A DNA stretch of 64,000 nucleotides from Advenella sp048381675 (GCF_048381675.1 NZ_JBLWIS010000001.1:467146-531145); one strand, 5' to 3'. Positions 1 through 8,629 are shown, counted from the stretch's first letter. Made by a program: numbers and translations. Notes: a model not told the origin generated them from the letters alone.

Positions 1-2
1 TG

Positions 3-2201
3 GATGCCGCTACCGAACTGCGTCCGGTGGATGTGCCGATTGATGTCATTCTGGGTAAACCGCCACGCATGTTCCGTGATGTTACCCGGGTTCCGTTAGC
101 TGAAGAGCCCATCGATGTAACCGGTCTGGATTTTGATCTTGTTTCGCGCCAGGTAATGCGTCATCCCACCGTAGCCAATAAAACCTTCCTGATCACCATT
201 GGGGACCGTACGGTGGGCGGGCTTAATGCGCGTGACCAGATGGTTGGGCCATGGCAGGTGCCGGTTGCTGATTGTGCGGTAACACTGGCCGATTATGAAG
301 GCTATCGCGGCGAGGCCATGGCACTCGGAGAGCGCTCTCCGTTGGCTATTATCAATGCACCTGCTTCAGGTCGGATGTCTATTGCAGAAGCCATGACTAA
401 CCTGGCTGCCGCAGACGTGGCAAGGATTGAAGATATCAAGCTTTCCGCCAACTGGATGGCCGCGTGCGGGGTAGAAGGCCAGGATGCGGCACTGTACGAT
501 ACCGTACAGGCTATTAGCGAGCTGTGCCAGCAGGTTGGCCTTGCCATCCCTGTTGGTAAAGACTCTTTGTCCATGCGTACCAGCTGGCAAGAAAATGATG
601 AGCAAAAACAGGTGGTTTCGCCCGTTTCCCTGGTGGTTACTGCCTTTGCGCCGGTTGCCGATGCGCGTCAAACCTTAACACCACAACTGGTTACTGATCA
701 GGGCAATACTTCCCTTATTCTGATCGATCTTGGATTGGGTAAAAACCGCCTGGGTGGTTCTGTCTTGTCGCATGTCATCAACCAGTATGGTAATGAAGTG
801 CCTGATCTTGACGATGCCGAATTGCTGCGCAAGTTCTTTGTTACTATTCGCGCCTTGGCACAAGATGGCAGTATTCTGGCTTATCACGACCGTTCTGACG
901 GTGGTTTGCTGGCTACCGTCAGTGAAATGGCCTTTGCCGGACATACCGGTGTTTCCATTAACCTGGACATGCTGACTTTTGATCAGAATGTGGCTGATTG
1001 GGGCGATTACAAAATCCGCCCGGAACAAGTCGCCGTGCAGCGAGATGAAAGCACCATCAAGGCCTTGTTTAATGAAGAAGCGGGCGCGGTTATCCAGGTG
1101 CGTGCTTCTGATCGTGATGCGGTATTGCAGGTATTGCGTGCTGCTGGCCTGTCACAGTGCTCCCATGTTATTGGTAGCCTGAATACACAGGACGAGATTG
1201 AGTTTTACCGGGATGGCAAACGTATTTTCGGTTTTGATCGTGCCGAGCTTGGCAAGGAATGGAGTGAAGTTAGCTACCAGATCATGAAACGTCGTGATAA
1301 TCCTGCTTGCGCTGTGGCTGAATTAAGTGTCTGGGATGATAAGGCTGATCCTGGCTTCACGCCAAAAGTGAATTTTAACCCTCAGGAAAATATTGCTGCC
1401 CCGTTTATTAATAGTGGAGCACGCCCCAAGCTGGCGGTGCTTCGAGAGCAGGGTTGTAATAGCCATGTAGAAATGGCCTGGGCCTTTACCAAGGCCGGCT
1501 TTGATGCTTATGATATCCACATGACCGACTTGCTAAGCGGCAAAGCCAATTTGTCAGAGGTACAGGGTCTGGTTGCCGTCGGTGGCTTCAGTTATGGTGA
1601 TGTTTTGGGCGCCGGTGAGGGCTGGGCCCGTACTATTCGCTTTAATGATCAGCTAGCGGAACAGTTTGCGGCTTATTTTGCGCGTCCCGACGTTTTTGCC
1701 CTGGGTGTATGTAATGGCTGCCAAATGATGGCAACCTTGTCGTCCATGATCCCGGGTGCCGAGTTCTGGCCCAAGTTCACGTATAACCAGTCTGCCAAAT
1801 ACGAAGCGCGCTTGACCATGGTTGAAATTGCCAACTCTCCATCCATTTTCTTTAAAGGTATGGAAGGTACGCAATTGCCTATCGCTGTTGCTCATGGAGA
1901 GGGTTATGCCAATTTCGCCGAGCAGGGCAACAAAGAGAAGGTGCTGGCTAGTGTCCGTTATGTCAATAACCATGGCCAGATTACCGAGACTTATCCTGCC
2001 AACCCCAATGGCAGCCCTTATGGTCTGGCGGGTGTTACAACGGCAGATGGCCGCTTTAGCATCATGATGCCGCACCCAGAGCGGGTAACCCGTAATGTCA
2101 TGATGTCCTGGGCTCCCGAGTCCTGGGGTAGTCAGGATGAAGGCGGTGACTATACACCATGGATGCGCATGTTCATGAATGCCAGGGTGGCTTTGGGCTA
2201 G
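3..2201 (+). CDS. purL: Phosphoribosylformylglycinamidine synthase, C-terminal part (5' end outside window)
   Basis: Fourth step of de novo purine synthesis: FGAR plus glutamine plus ATP gives FGAM, in the cytosol. The reading frame is open from the left edge, so about 732 residues of a protein that is normally near 1300 residues are visible. The first part is the end of the synthetase (AIR-synthase-like) region. The last 270 residues are a class I glutaminase domain with the nucleophile motif GVCNGCQMM near residue 570 of the visible part and the terminal PHPERVTR motif holding the catalytic His and Glu. The long single-chain form is the proteobacterial type. A hairpin with a T-run follows the stop, and guaB starts a new transcription unit. 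Confidence 0.97.
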   Translation, partial: DAATELRPVDVPIDVILGKPPRMFRDVTRVPLAEEPIDVTGLDFDLVSRQVMRHPTVANKTFLITIGDRTVGGLNARDQMVGPWQVPVADCAVTLADYEGYRGEAMALGERSPLAIINAPASGRMSIAEAMTNLAAADVARIEDIKLSANWMAACGVEGQDAALYDTVQAISELCQQVGLAIPVGKDSLSMRTSWQENDEQKQVVSPVSLVVTAFAPVADARQTLTPQLVTDQGNTSLILIDLGLGKNRLGGSVLSHVINQYGNEVPDLDDAELLRKFFVTIRALAQDGSILAYHDRSDGGLLATVSEMAFAGHTGVSINLDMLTFDQNVADWGDYKIRPEQVAVQRDESTIKALFNEEAGAVIQVRASDRDAVLQVLRAAGLSQCSHVIGSLNTQDEIEFYRDGKRIFGFDRAELGKEWSEVSYQIMKRRDNPACAVAELSVWDDKADPGFTPKVNFNPQENIAAPFINSGARPKLAVLREQGCNSHVEMAWAFTKAGFDAYDIHMTDLLSGKANLSEVQGLVAVGGFSYGDVLGAGEGWARTIRFNDQLAEQFAAYFARPDVFALGVCNGCQMMATLSSMIPGAEFWPKFTYNQSAKYEARLTMVEIANSPSIFFKGMEGTQLPIAVAHGEGYANFAEQGNKEKVLASVRYVNNHGQITETYPANPNGSPYGLAGVTTADGRFSIMMPHPERVTRNVMMSWAPESWGSQDEGGDYTPWMRMFMNARVALG

Positions 2202-2240
2202 ATTGGTTTTTCCCGGCAGTAATGTCGGGTTAAAAAGAAT

Positions 2241-2292
2241 ACCCATTTGTTCAATTGGCAAGTAAACTGCTTATTGGCAAATGGGTTTTTTT
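2241..2292 (+). terminator. Rho-independent terminator after purL
   Basis: ACCCATTTG at 2241-2249 pairs with CAAATGGGT at 2278-2286 and runs into a T tract. The loop is long (28 bases). It separates purL from the guaB promoter. Confidence 0.7.
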
Positions 2293-2312
2293 ATGGCAAT
2301 GTGCTCATTGGC

Positions 2313-2341
2313 TTGAGTGCATTATCCCTTAAGCGTATAAT
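2313..2341 (+). promoter_or_regulatory. Sigma-70 promoter of guaB
   Basis: TTGAGT (2313-2318) and a perfect TATAAT (2336-2341) are separated by exactly 17 bases. Transcription would start near 2348, giving a leader of about 18 bases before the guaB ATG. Confidence 0.8.
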
Positions 2342-2365
2342 CTTGTTTTGCGCCCGGAGTCTTTC

Positions 2366-3826
2366 ATGCGTTTAGTTCAAAAAGCGCTTACCTTTGATGA
2401 TGTCTTATTGGTACCTGCGTATTCCAATGTGTTGCCACGCGACACCTCTCTAAAAACCAAATTAACCCGTAATATCAGCCTGAATATTCCGCTTGTGTCG
2501 GCCGCCATGGATACCGTCACCGAGTCGCGTCTTGCCATTGCAATGGCTCAGGAAGGTGGTATTGGTATTATTCATAAAAACATGACTGCTGATGAACAGG
2601 CCCGTGAAGTGGCCCGTGTCAAGCGTCATGAATTTGGTATTGTTATCGACCCTATCACGGTAACACCGTCCATGACCGTTCGTGATGCGATTGCATTGCA
2701 AAAGCAAAATGGTATTTCAGGCCTGCCTGTTGTTGAAAATGGCAAGGTTGTCGGTATTGTCACTAACCGTGACCTTCGTTTCGAAGATCGCTACGACGAA
2801 CCCATCAAAAATGTCATGACGCCGCAAGAGCGCCTGGTAACCATGCGTGAGGGCAGTACCCTCGAGGAAGCCCAGGCCCTGATGCACAAACATCGTCTGG
2901 AACGCGTGCTGATTGTCAACGAAAATTTTGAATTACGTGGTTTGGCAACCGTCAAGGATATTGTCAAAAACACAGAGCATCCCTTTGCCTGCAAAGATGC
3001 CTTTGGCCAGTTGCGTGTTGGTGCTGCCGTTGGTGTAGGTGAAGGTACTGAAGAGCGTGTGGCTAAACTGGCCGCTGCTGGCGTAGACGTCATTATTGTG
3101 GATACCGCTCACGGTCATTCACAAGGCGTTCTGGATCGTGTTCGCTGGGTTAAGCAAAATTATCCCAAGATAGATGTCATTGGTGGCAATATTGCTACCG
3201 CCGCTGCCGCCAAGGCATTGGTTGAGGCTGGTGCTGATGGTGTAAAAGTAGGCATTGGTCCAGGTTCCATTTGTACCACCCGTGTTGTTGCCGGTGTGGG
3301 TGTTCCGCAAATTACCGCCATTTCCGATGTGGCCAAAGCCCTTGAGGGCACTGGCGTGCCCTTGATTGCCGATGGTGGTATCCGTTATTCCGGTGACGTT
3401 GCCAAGGCCTTGGTTGCTGGTGCTTATGCCTGCATGATGGGCGGCATGCTTGCTGGTACTGAAGAGGCGCCGGGTGAAGTGGTCCTGTTTCAGGGGCGTT
3501 CTTACAAGTCTTACCGTGGCATGGGCAGTTTAGGCGCCATGGAAAAAGGCTCTGCAGACCGTTACTTCCAGGAAGCTTCCAGCAACACAGACAAGCTGGT
3601 TCCTGAAGGTATTGAAGGCCGTGTTCCTTACAAAGGCAGTGTGTTGGCCATTATTTACCAATTGGTAGGTGGTATCCGGGCTTCCATGGGTTATTGCGGT
3701 TGCGCCTCTATTGATGACATGCGCACCAAGCCAGAGTTCGTTGAAATCACCTCTGCCGGTGTTCGCGAATCTCACGTGCATGATGTGCAAATCACCAAAG
3801 AAGCACCTAACTACCGTGCTGATTAA
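2366..3826 (+). CDS. guaB: Inosine-5'-monophosphate dehydrogenase
   Basis: Oxidises IMP to XMP with NAD+, the committed step to GMP. The 486-residue chain has the family layout: an IMPDH TIM barrel interrupted by a CBS pair (about residues 90-210), where KNVMTP and the second CBS repeat are visible. The catalytic loop GPGSICTTRVV near residue 300 carries the thioimidate Cys, and the mobile flap follows. I place the start at the ATG at 2366 (MRLVQKALTFDD), six bases after GGAG, rather than an upstream in-frame codon at 2348 that coincides with the expected transcript start. Own promoter and terminator. guaA follows after a minus-strand gene, so guaBA is split here. Confidence 0.97.
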   Translation: MRLVQKALTFDDVLLVPAYSNVLPRDTSLKTKLTRNISLNIPLVSAAMDTVTESRLAIAMAQEGGIGIIHKNMTADEQAREVARVKRHEFGIVIDPITVTPSMTVRDAIALQKQNGISGLPVVENGKVVGIVTNRDLRFEDRYDEPIKNVMTPQERLVTMREGSTLEEAQALMHKHRLERVLIVNENFELRGLATVKDIVKNTEHPFACKDAFGQLRVGAAVGVGEGTEERVAKLAAAGVDVIIVDTAHGHSQGVLDRVRWVKQNYPKIDVIGGNIATAAAAKALVEAGADGVKVGIGPGSICTTRVVAGVGVPQITAISDVAKALEGTGVPLIADGGIRYSGDVAKALVAGAYACMMGGMLAGTEEAPGEVVLFQGRSYKSYRGMGSLGAMEKGSADRYFQEASSNTDKLVPEGIEGRVPYKGSVLAIIYQLVGGIRASMGYCGCASIDDMRTKPEFVEITSAGVRESHVHDVQITKEAPNYRAD

Positions 3827-3871
3827 TTCTGCAGGGTGCCGGTAATGCCGGCTTGGTAGTTCTGCAAATAA

Positions 3872-3907
3872 AAACCCTTTCGTAAATTTTTCCGGAAGGG
3901 TTTTTTT
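3872..3907 (+). terminator. Rho-independent terminator after guaB
   Basis: An 11-bp stem (3872-3882 with 3893-3903, one G-T pair) with a 10-base loop is followed by a run of seven T. It lies 45 bases after the guaB stop. Confidence 0.8.
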
Positions 3908-3925
3908 ATGATTTGAAAAAAAACT

Positions 3926-4651
3926 TCAAAAAGAAAGCAATAAATCAGCCAGCAAGTGCGGATGGGTAAAGGGGGCGGCATGGGAAGTGGGTAGTTTCAC
4001 TATGCTCCAGCCTTGCTGTTTTTTAGCCAGTACATGCGATTGGGCAACCGGGTCGTAGGCCGGGTTGGTGCATTTGTAATAGGTAACTGGCAGGTAATTG
4101 CCCAGTGGATGATGCAGTTCCAGTTTGCTGGCATAAGTGCCAATAGGGTGGGGCGTAAGCATGGATGCAATGGTAGTGTTTACGTGCTCGTCTTCAGGGT
4201 AGCCCAGTAATACAGGCCGTGGCGCAGGCAGGGCCAGGCCTTTACATTGGCTGGCTGCGATGCTTTGCAGTTTTTCCACGGCCTTTTCAGGCAGGGTATT
4301 AAAAGCTGACTGGCCGTTTTCAACCAGGAAACCATCCAGAAAAATCAATTGCCTGATTTTCTCAGGAATTCTGTCTGCCACACCACTAATCACCAGGCCG
4401 CCAAAGCTGTGACCAAGCAAAACCACATCGTCTAGTTTTTCCCATTTGAACAGATTGATGATGTCAGTGATAAATGTGTCAAGATTAATGCTGCTATTAA
4501 GCAAATGGGATTTTTCGCCCAGGCCGGTAAGGGTTGGCGTGTATACATTGTGCCCTTGTTGGCGCAGGTGTTGTGCAAGGGTTTGCCACACCCAGCCGCC
4601 GTGCCAGGCACCATGCACCAGCACAAATGTTGTTGGGGTATGTTCTGTCAT
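3926..4651 (-). CDS. Alpha/beta hydrolase, plant-esterase/salicylate-esterase-like
   Basis: A 241-residue alpha/beta hydrolase of unknown substrate. The oxyanion-hole segment LVHGAWHGGW is at the N terminus, the nucleophile elbow GHSFGG lies near residue 82, and a C-terminal catalytic His sits in the TSHAAPF segment. This short form with HGAWHGGW resembles the methyl-esterase/hydroxynitrile-lyase branch. The start at 4651 has AGGAG six bases upstream; the longer open frame to 4756 would run into the guaA promoter region. No predicted signal peptide, so cytosolic. It stands alone and convergent to guaB, splitting guaB from guaA. Family assignment is firm, the reaction is not. Confidence 0.85.
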   Translation of the reverse strand: MTEHTPTTFVLVHGAWHGGWVWQTLAQHLRQQGHNVYTPTLTGLGEKSHLLNSSINLDTFITDIINLFKWEKLDDVVLLGHSFGGLVISGVADRIPEKIRQLIFLDGFLVENGQSAFNTLPEKAVEKLQSIAASQCKGLALPAPRPVLLGYPEDEHVNTTIASMLTPHPIGTYASKLELHHPLGNYLPVTYYKCTNPAYDPVAQSHVLAKKQQGWSIVKLPTSHAAPFTHPHLLADLLLSF

Positions 4652-4775
4652 GCCGTCTCCTGTTAAGGGTTCCCGTTTGCGGGTATTTATTTGTTTTAGG
4701 TAAAAGAAGCTGCCAAGGCCGGATATAAATGTGTTTGCCGGGCAAAATACATTCATTTGGCACGGGACAATACAT

Positions 4776-4781
4776 TATAAT
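4776..4781 (+). promoter_or_regulatory. Probable -10 box of guaA
   Basis: Perfect TATAAT 57 bases before the guaA start, in the gap between the divergent hydrolase and guaA. No good -35 hexamer lies at the usual distance, so the promoter may depend on an activator or be weak. Confidence 0.45.
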
Positions 4782-4838
4782 TTAGCCTTTATCCTGTCTG
4801 TGCTTTTGGCACAAATTGCTACATTTAATGGTCTTTAT

Positions 4839-6431
4839 ATGCATCAACGTATTTTAATTCTTGATTATGGTTCTCAGGTAACGCAGCTTATTGCGCGCCG
4901 TGTTCGTGAAGCGGGTGTTTACTGTGAAATACATCCCGGTGATGTCAATGAAGCATTCATTAAAGAGCAGATGGCCCAAGGCCTGAAAGGTATTATTCTG
5001 TCTGGCAGCCATTCGTCTGCTTATGATGAAAGCTCCCTGAAGGTGCCTACCGCGGTCTTTGAGCTGGGTGTGCCGGTATTGGGTATTTGCTACGGCATGC
5101 AAGCTATGGCCATGCAGCTGGGTGGCAAGGTAAGCTGGTCAGATCATCGCGAATTCGGCTATGCCGAAGTGCGGGCTCATGGTCACACTGAGTTGCTTAA
5201 AGGCATTCAAGACTTTGAAACCCCTGAAGGCCATGGCATGCTGAAAGTCTGGATGAGCCATGGTGACAAGGTAACCGAATTGCCTGAAGGCTTCAAGCTG
5301 ATGGCGTCAACGCCTTCTTGCCCGATTGCAGGTATGGCTGATGAAAAACGTCATTTCTACGGTGTCCAGTTCCATCCAGAGGTCACTCATACGGTTAAGG
5401 GGCAGGCATTGTTAAGCCGTTTTGTGGTGGAAATCTGTGGTTGCGAAGGCGACTGGAATATGCCCGATTACGTTACCGAGGCAGTTGCCCGTATCCGTGA
5501 ACAGGTGGGTGACGATGAGGTCATTCTGGGCCTGTCAGGCGGGGTTGATTCTTCGGTTGCCGCTGCCCTGATCCATAAGGCAATTGGCGATAAATTGACA
5601 TGCGTATTTGTCGATCACGGTTTGCTTCGCCTCAATGAAGGCAAACAGGTCATGGAAGTGCTGCATGAGAACCTTGGCGTGAATATTGTTCATGTTAATG
5701 CTGAAGCAAAATTCATGGGTGAGTTGGAAGGGGTTGCTGACCCTGAAGCCAAGCGCAAGATCATTGGCCGTGAGTTTGTTGAGGTATTCCAGGAAGAGGC
5801 TGGTAAGCGTAAAGACGCCAAATGGCTGGCGCAAGGCACCATTTACCCCGACGTGATTGAATCAGCTGCCTCTAAAACCGGTAAAGCGGTTGCCATTAAA
5901 TCGCACCATAATGTGGGTGGCTTGCCAGAAACCCTTAATCTGCAGTTACTGGAGCCTTTGCGCGAATTGTTTAAAGACGAAGTGCGTGAATTGGGCATCG
6001 CTCTGGGCTTGCCGCATCATATGGTTTACCGTCATCCGTTCCCCGGACCCGGTCTGGGTGTTCGTATCCTGGGTGCGGTAAAACAGGAATATGCCGATTT
6101 ACTGCGCCGTGCCGATGCGATCTTTATTGAAGAGTTGCGCAACACCATAGACCCTGAAACGGGCCGTAGCTGGTATGACCTGACTTCACAGGCCTTTGCA
6201 GTGTTCCTGCCGGTTAAATCGGTGGGTGTGATGGGCGATGGCCGTACCTATGATTACGTTGTGGCCTTGCGTGCGGTACAAACTTCAGACTTCATGACCG
6301 CCGACTGGGCACCGTTGCCATACCCCTTGCTGGCCAAGGTATCCGGACGCATTATTAACGAAGTACGCGGTATCAACCGCGTGGTTTATGACGTGTCCAG
6401 CAAACCGCCTGCTACGATTGAGTGGGAATAA
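4839..6431 (+). CDS. guaA: GMP synthase (glutamine-hydrolysing)
   Basis: Converts XMP to GMP with ATP and glutamine. 530 residues from the ATG at 4839 (MHQRILILDYGSQ), matching the usual length near 525. An upstream in-frame extension to 4731 has no homology and contains the -10 box. N-terminal class I glutamine amidotransferase with nucleophile motif GICYGMQ near residue 86 and the HPEVTH catalytic His/Glu segment. The ATP-pyrophosphatase P-loop LSGGVDSS lies near residue 230, and the dimerisation domain closes the protein. Works with guaB upstream and purA at 53925 in adenine/guanine nucleotide balance. Confidence 0.97.
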   Translation: MHQRILILDYGSQVTQLIARRVREAGVYCEIHPGDVNEAFIKEQMAQGLKGIILSGSHSSAYDESSLKVPTAVFELGVPVLGICYGMQAMAMQLGGKVSWSDHREFGYAEVRAHGHTELLKGIQDFETPEGHGMLKVWMSHGDKVTELPEGFKLMASTPSCPIAGMADEKRHFYGVQFHPEVTHTVKGQALLSRFVVEICGCEGDWNMPDYVTEAVARIREQVGDDEVILGLSGGVDSSVAAALIHKAIGDKLTCVFVDHGLLRLNEGKQVMEVLHENLGVNIVHVNAEAKFMGELEGVADPEAKRKIIGREFVEVFQEEAGKRKDAKWLAQGTIYPDVIESAASKTGKAVAIKSHHNVGGLPETLNLQLLEPLRELFKDEVRELGIALGLPHHMVYRHPFPGPGLGVRILGAVKQEYADLLRRADAIFIEELRNTIDPETGRSWYDLTSQAFAVFLPVKSVGVMGDGRTYDYVVALRAVQTSDFMTADWAPLPYPLLAKVSGRIINEVRGINRVVYDVSSKPPATIEWE

Positions 6432-6439
6432 ATTACAGG

Positions 6440-6466
6440 GGCGGGGCGCCTTGCCGGCGCCCTGCC
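6440..6466 (+). terminator. GC-rich hairpin after guaA
   Basis: GGCGGGGCGCC-type stem: 11 bp around the loop TTGCC, starting eight bases after the guaA stop. No T tract follows, so it could be a weak or Rho-assisted terminator, or an mRNA 3' stabiliser before purC. Confidence 0.4.
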
Positions 6467-6509
6467 GCTCTTCCAAAACAAGATATTGAAACCATCAACG
6501 AGTAAATAC

Positions 6510-7223
6510 ATGAATACCAGCGAAAAAATTTATTCCGGCAAGACCAAAGACTTGTTCGCCTTGCCAAACGGCAACATCCTCCTCGTTTTTAAAGACGACG
6601 TTACGGGTGATAACGGCGTCATCGATCCGGGTGCCAATACGGTTATTGGCAAGGTCGAAGGCAAGGGCCGAAAATCCCTGGCCATGACTGATTACTTTTT
6701 CAAGCGCCTTCACGCTGCCAACATCCCCACCCATTTCGTGAACGCAGACCTTGAAAAGGGTACCATGGAGGTTCGTCGTGCCGAGCCATTAGGTAAGAGT
6801 ATCAGCGGTACAGGCGCCCTCGAGTTCGTTTGCCGTACCCGGCCCTGGGGCAGTTTCCTGCGCCGTTACCAGCAGTACATTCCCGATGTGAATGCCAATC
6901 TGGATTATCTGGTTGAGATCACTGTCAAAGACGATGAGCGTGGTGACCCACTGATTAATGATGACACCCTCGTTGCCTTGGGTCTTGTCAGTCCTGCTCA
7001 CCTTGAGCATGCCAAGGAACTCACTCGCCGCGTGTGTCGTATCGTTGAAGACGACTTACGCAGCAAAGGCCTTACCCTGGTTGACATGAAGATTGAAATC
7101 GGTCTGGTTGGGGATGACGTTGTGGTTATTGACGAAATTTCGGCTGATGCCATGCGTGTCATGGATGAAAACGGCAAAGTGCTGGAGCACGGCACTGTTT
7201 ACGAAAAGCTGATCAACGGCTAA
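6510..7223 (+). CDS. purC: Phosphoribosylaminoimidazole-succinocarboxamide synthase (SAICAR synthetase)
   Basis: Joins CAIR and aspartate with ATP to form SAICAR in purine synthesis. It has 237 residues from the ATG at 6510 (MNTSEKIYSGKTKDL), the short single-domain length typical of most bacteria. Visible landmarks are the N-terminal SGKTKDLF nucleotide-binding strand, the RRAEPLGKSISGTGALEF core and the C-terminal VDMKIEIG and IDEISADAMR motifs of the SAICAR synthetase fold. No strong Shine-Dalgarno is seen. It is the last intact gene of the purine block and is followed within 40 bases by gene relics. Confidence 0.93.
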   Translation: MNTSEKIYSGKTKDLFALPNGNILLVFKDDVTGDNGVIDPGANTVIGKVEGKGRKSLAMTDYFFKRLHAANIPTHFVNADLEKGTMEVRRAEPLGKSISGTGALEFVCRTRPWGSFLRRYQQYIPDVNANLDYLVEITVKDDERGDPLINDDTLVALGLVSPAHLEHAKELTRRVCRIVEDDLRSKGLTLVDMKIEIGLVGDDVVVIDEISADAMRVMDENGKVLEHGTVYEKLING

Positions 7224-7261
7224 GGTAGTGTGCAGGCTTTTTTGTGGGAAACATTCAAGGC

Positions 7262-7587
7262 TCAGAAAGAGGAACCCCGGGCCAGCGCGACAAAGGCCTG
7301 TACATAATCAATCGCGGTATCTGTTCGTAAGCCCACGAAAATCTGCTTGGCAATGCCATTGGGTCCCAACCTTACAGGTACTATGGGTAGTTTGTCGGCA
7401 TATTCTTCAACCAGCCAGCGTGGCAAGGCGGTTACCCCGCGACCACTGGCCACCATCTGCAACATAATGTCTGTGGTTTCAATGGTTTTGTGGCGCTTGG
7501 GTGCGATGCCTGCCGGCAGCAGAAACTGGTTGTAAATGTCCTGGCGCTCAATGTCTACCGGGTAGCTGATAATGGGGATGCGGGTTC
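7262..7587 (-). pseudogene. MetR-like LysR-family regulator, C-terminal relic
   Basis: Only about the last 105 residues of a LysR-type effector-binding domain remain. They begin at PIISYPVDIERQDIYNQF and run through MLQMVASGRGVTALPRW to the stop at 7262. The helix-turn-helix and most of the effector domain are gone. The segment lines up residue for residue with the same region of the intact metR at 23546-24463 (LITYPVDKDRLDIYSTF, IIQLVNSNRGVAALPNW), so it was a MetR paralogue. It is truncated exactly where the mesX relic begins on the other strand, so one deletion probably removed both 5' halves. Confidence 0.85.
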
Positions 7588-7802
7588 GTTACTTGATGCC
7601 TGAAATTTATAATGCCAATTCTGTAGCGGGTAAATGCTATCAACCACGTTTAACAAACCAAGATCACTCATTAACCCAAATTGTTTACGACCGGGAAGAA
7701 CGCAGCCAATTGGCTATTGAGCAGGGCAGATTGACTGAAGAGCATTTCATGAAGCCCTATAAAACCACGCTTGAGCAAAGGGCCGCCGGCTACGCGCTTT
7801 AA
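7572..7802 (+). pseudogene. mesX: mesX (DUF1852) relic, internally deleted
   Basis: The 76-codon frame matches, from memory of the family, the C terminus of DUF1852/MesX, the partner protein of the alternative methionine synthase MesD. The tell-tale segments are PEIYNANSVAGKCYQP, SLTQIVYDREERSQLAIEQG and EEHFMKPYKTTLEQ. The first residues (GMRVRYLMP) resemble an earlier part of the family, so roughly 40-50 residues appear to have been lost between RYLMP and PEIYNAN, in frame. The N-terminal two thirds are missing. It cannot encode a working MesX. Confidence 0.75.
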
Positions 7803-7808
7803 TTAATA

Positions 7809-8087
7809 GAAAAAGAATGTCATAATTCTCATGTGCCCATTGATCTTATTGAGCTTATCAGGGGCAAGAAAGTGATGGTGGGAGCCATTGATGTGGCAAG
7901 CAATACCATCGAAACGCCAGAAGAGGTTGTCAATACCCTGCGAAAGGCGCTTCAGTTTGTTGATGCCGATAAACTGTATCCCTGTACCAATTGCGGAATG
8001 GCACCTTTATCCCGTCAAGTGGCAAGAGGTAAATTGCGTGCCTTAAGTGCCGGCGCGGAAATCGTTCGCAAAGAACTCTCCATTTAG
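7809..8087 (+). pseudogene. mesD: mesD (B12-independent methionine synthase, core family) C-terminal relic
   Basis: Frame ECHNSHVPIDLIELIRGKK, then VGAIDVASNTIETPEEVV and the zinc-ligand segment YPCTNCGMAPL, ending at a stop at 8087. This is the last quarter of the short, single-barrel methionine synthase family (MesD type). The homology starts before any start codon, at about 7815, so the 5' three quarters were deleted, bringing the fragment to within 12 bases of the mesX stop. The final zinc Cys is retained but the substrate barrel is gone. Lost function is presumably covered by metE at 24643. Confidence 0.85.
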
Positions 8088-8099
8088 TGGGGGTGGGCC

Positions 8100-8122
8100 A
8101 CTCCCACGCGGAGCGTGGGAGT
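8100..8122. repeat. REP-like palindrome, copy 1
   Basis: ACTCCCACGC (8100-8109) and GCGTGGGAGT (8113-8122) form a perfect 10-bp stem around GGA. Related sequence occurs at 8630-8653 and 8689-8698, on the other side of the DUF3147 gene. Confidence 0.6.
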
Positions 8123-8167
8123 CAGGCATTGGTTGCAAGCGTCTTCTGACTGAATGCTTGTCTGTGA

Positions 8168-8521
8168 TTATCCTATCAGATCAATGTCAAAAACCATCAG
8201 GAGCCGGGTAAATACTGCAAAACACACGATGGTCAATAATGCCGATGCAGCAATGGCCCCCCAGAAACCAAATTTACCTAGAAACCAGGGAAACGCGATA
8301 AACATAGGTAACGTTGGGATCACATACCAAAATGTGTAATAGGCATGGTTGGCTATTTTTTCGGTACCTTGTTTTTCGAAATACAGCCAGAACAGGGTGA
8401 GTAATGTAACCAGTGGCAATGATGCCAGCAGACTGCCCAAGCGGTCACTTCGCTTGGCCACTTCAGAAATCAGAACGACTAAACCGGCTGTCACCAGATA
8501 CTTTGTTACGATCCACAACAT
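8168..8521 (-). CDS. DUF3147 family inner-membrane protein
   Basis: A 117-residue, very hydrophobic protein with about four transmembrane segments: residues 5-20, 30-48, 62-82 and 86-110. The segment SEVAKRSDRLGSLLASLPLV after the first helix is typical of DUF3147, whose function is unknown to me. The start at 8521 has AAGGA seven bases upstream. It is a lone minus-strand gene between palindromic repeats, with no metabolic context. The family call is confident but no role can be given. Confidence 0.8.
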   Translation of the reverse strand: MLWIVTKYLVTAGLVVLISEVAKRSDRLGSLLASLPLVTLLTLFWLYFEKQGTEKIANHAYYTFWYVIPTLPMFIAFPWFLGKFGFWGAIAASALLTIVCFAVFTRLLMVFDIDLIG

Positions 8522-8545
8522 CAGTTAATCCTTAAAAACCCCTAA

Positions 8546-8605
8546 CTAAACATAAATCATAAATGATATGCAAATAATAAAAATCGCAAGTATGGTATTT
8601 TTCAT
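8546..8605 (-). CDS. Possible 19-residue hydrophobic micropeptide upstream of the DUF3147 gene
   Basis: ATG at 8605 (minus strand), preceded by AGGA at four bases, opens a 19-codon frame MKNTILAIFIICISFMIYV and stops 24 bases before the DUF3147 start. The composition (Lys then a single hydrophobic helix) is that of a small membrane peptide. It may equally be chance in AT-rich DNA; only expression or conservation would tell. Confidence 0.25.
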   Translation of the reverse strand: MKNTILAIFIICISFMIYV

Positions 8606-8629
8606 GATTTCCTAGTGTTTTTCGTACTC

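Noticed and set aside
1653..2261. 202-codon open frame antisense to purL
   Set aside because: Lies over the highly conserved glutaminase domain, has no recognisable motif and is a frame shadow of purL.
4731..4838. 36-codon N-terminal extension of guaA
   Set aside because: Not part of the family and contains the TATAAT box at 4776; start moved to 4839.
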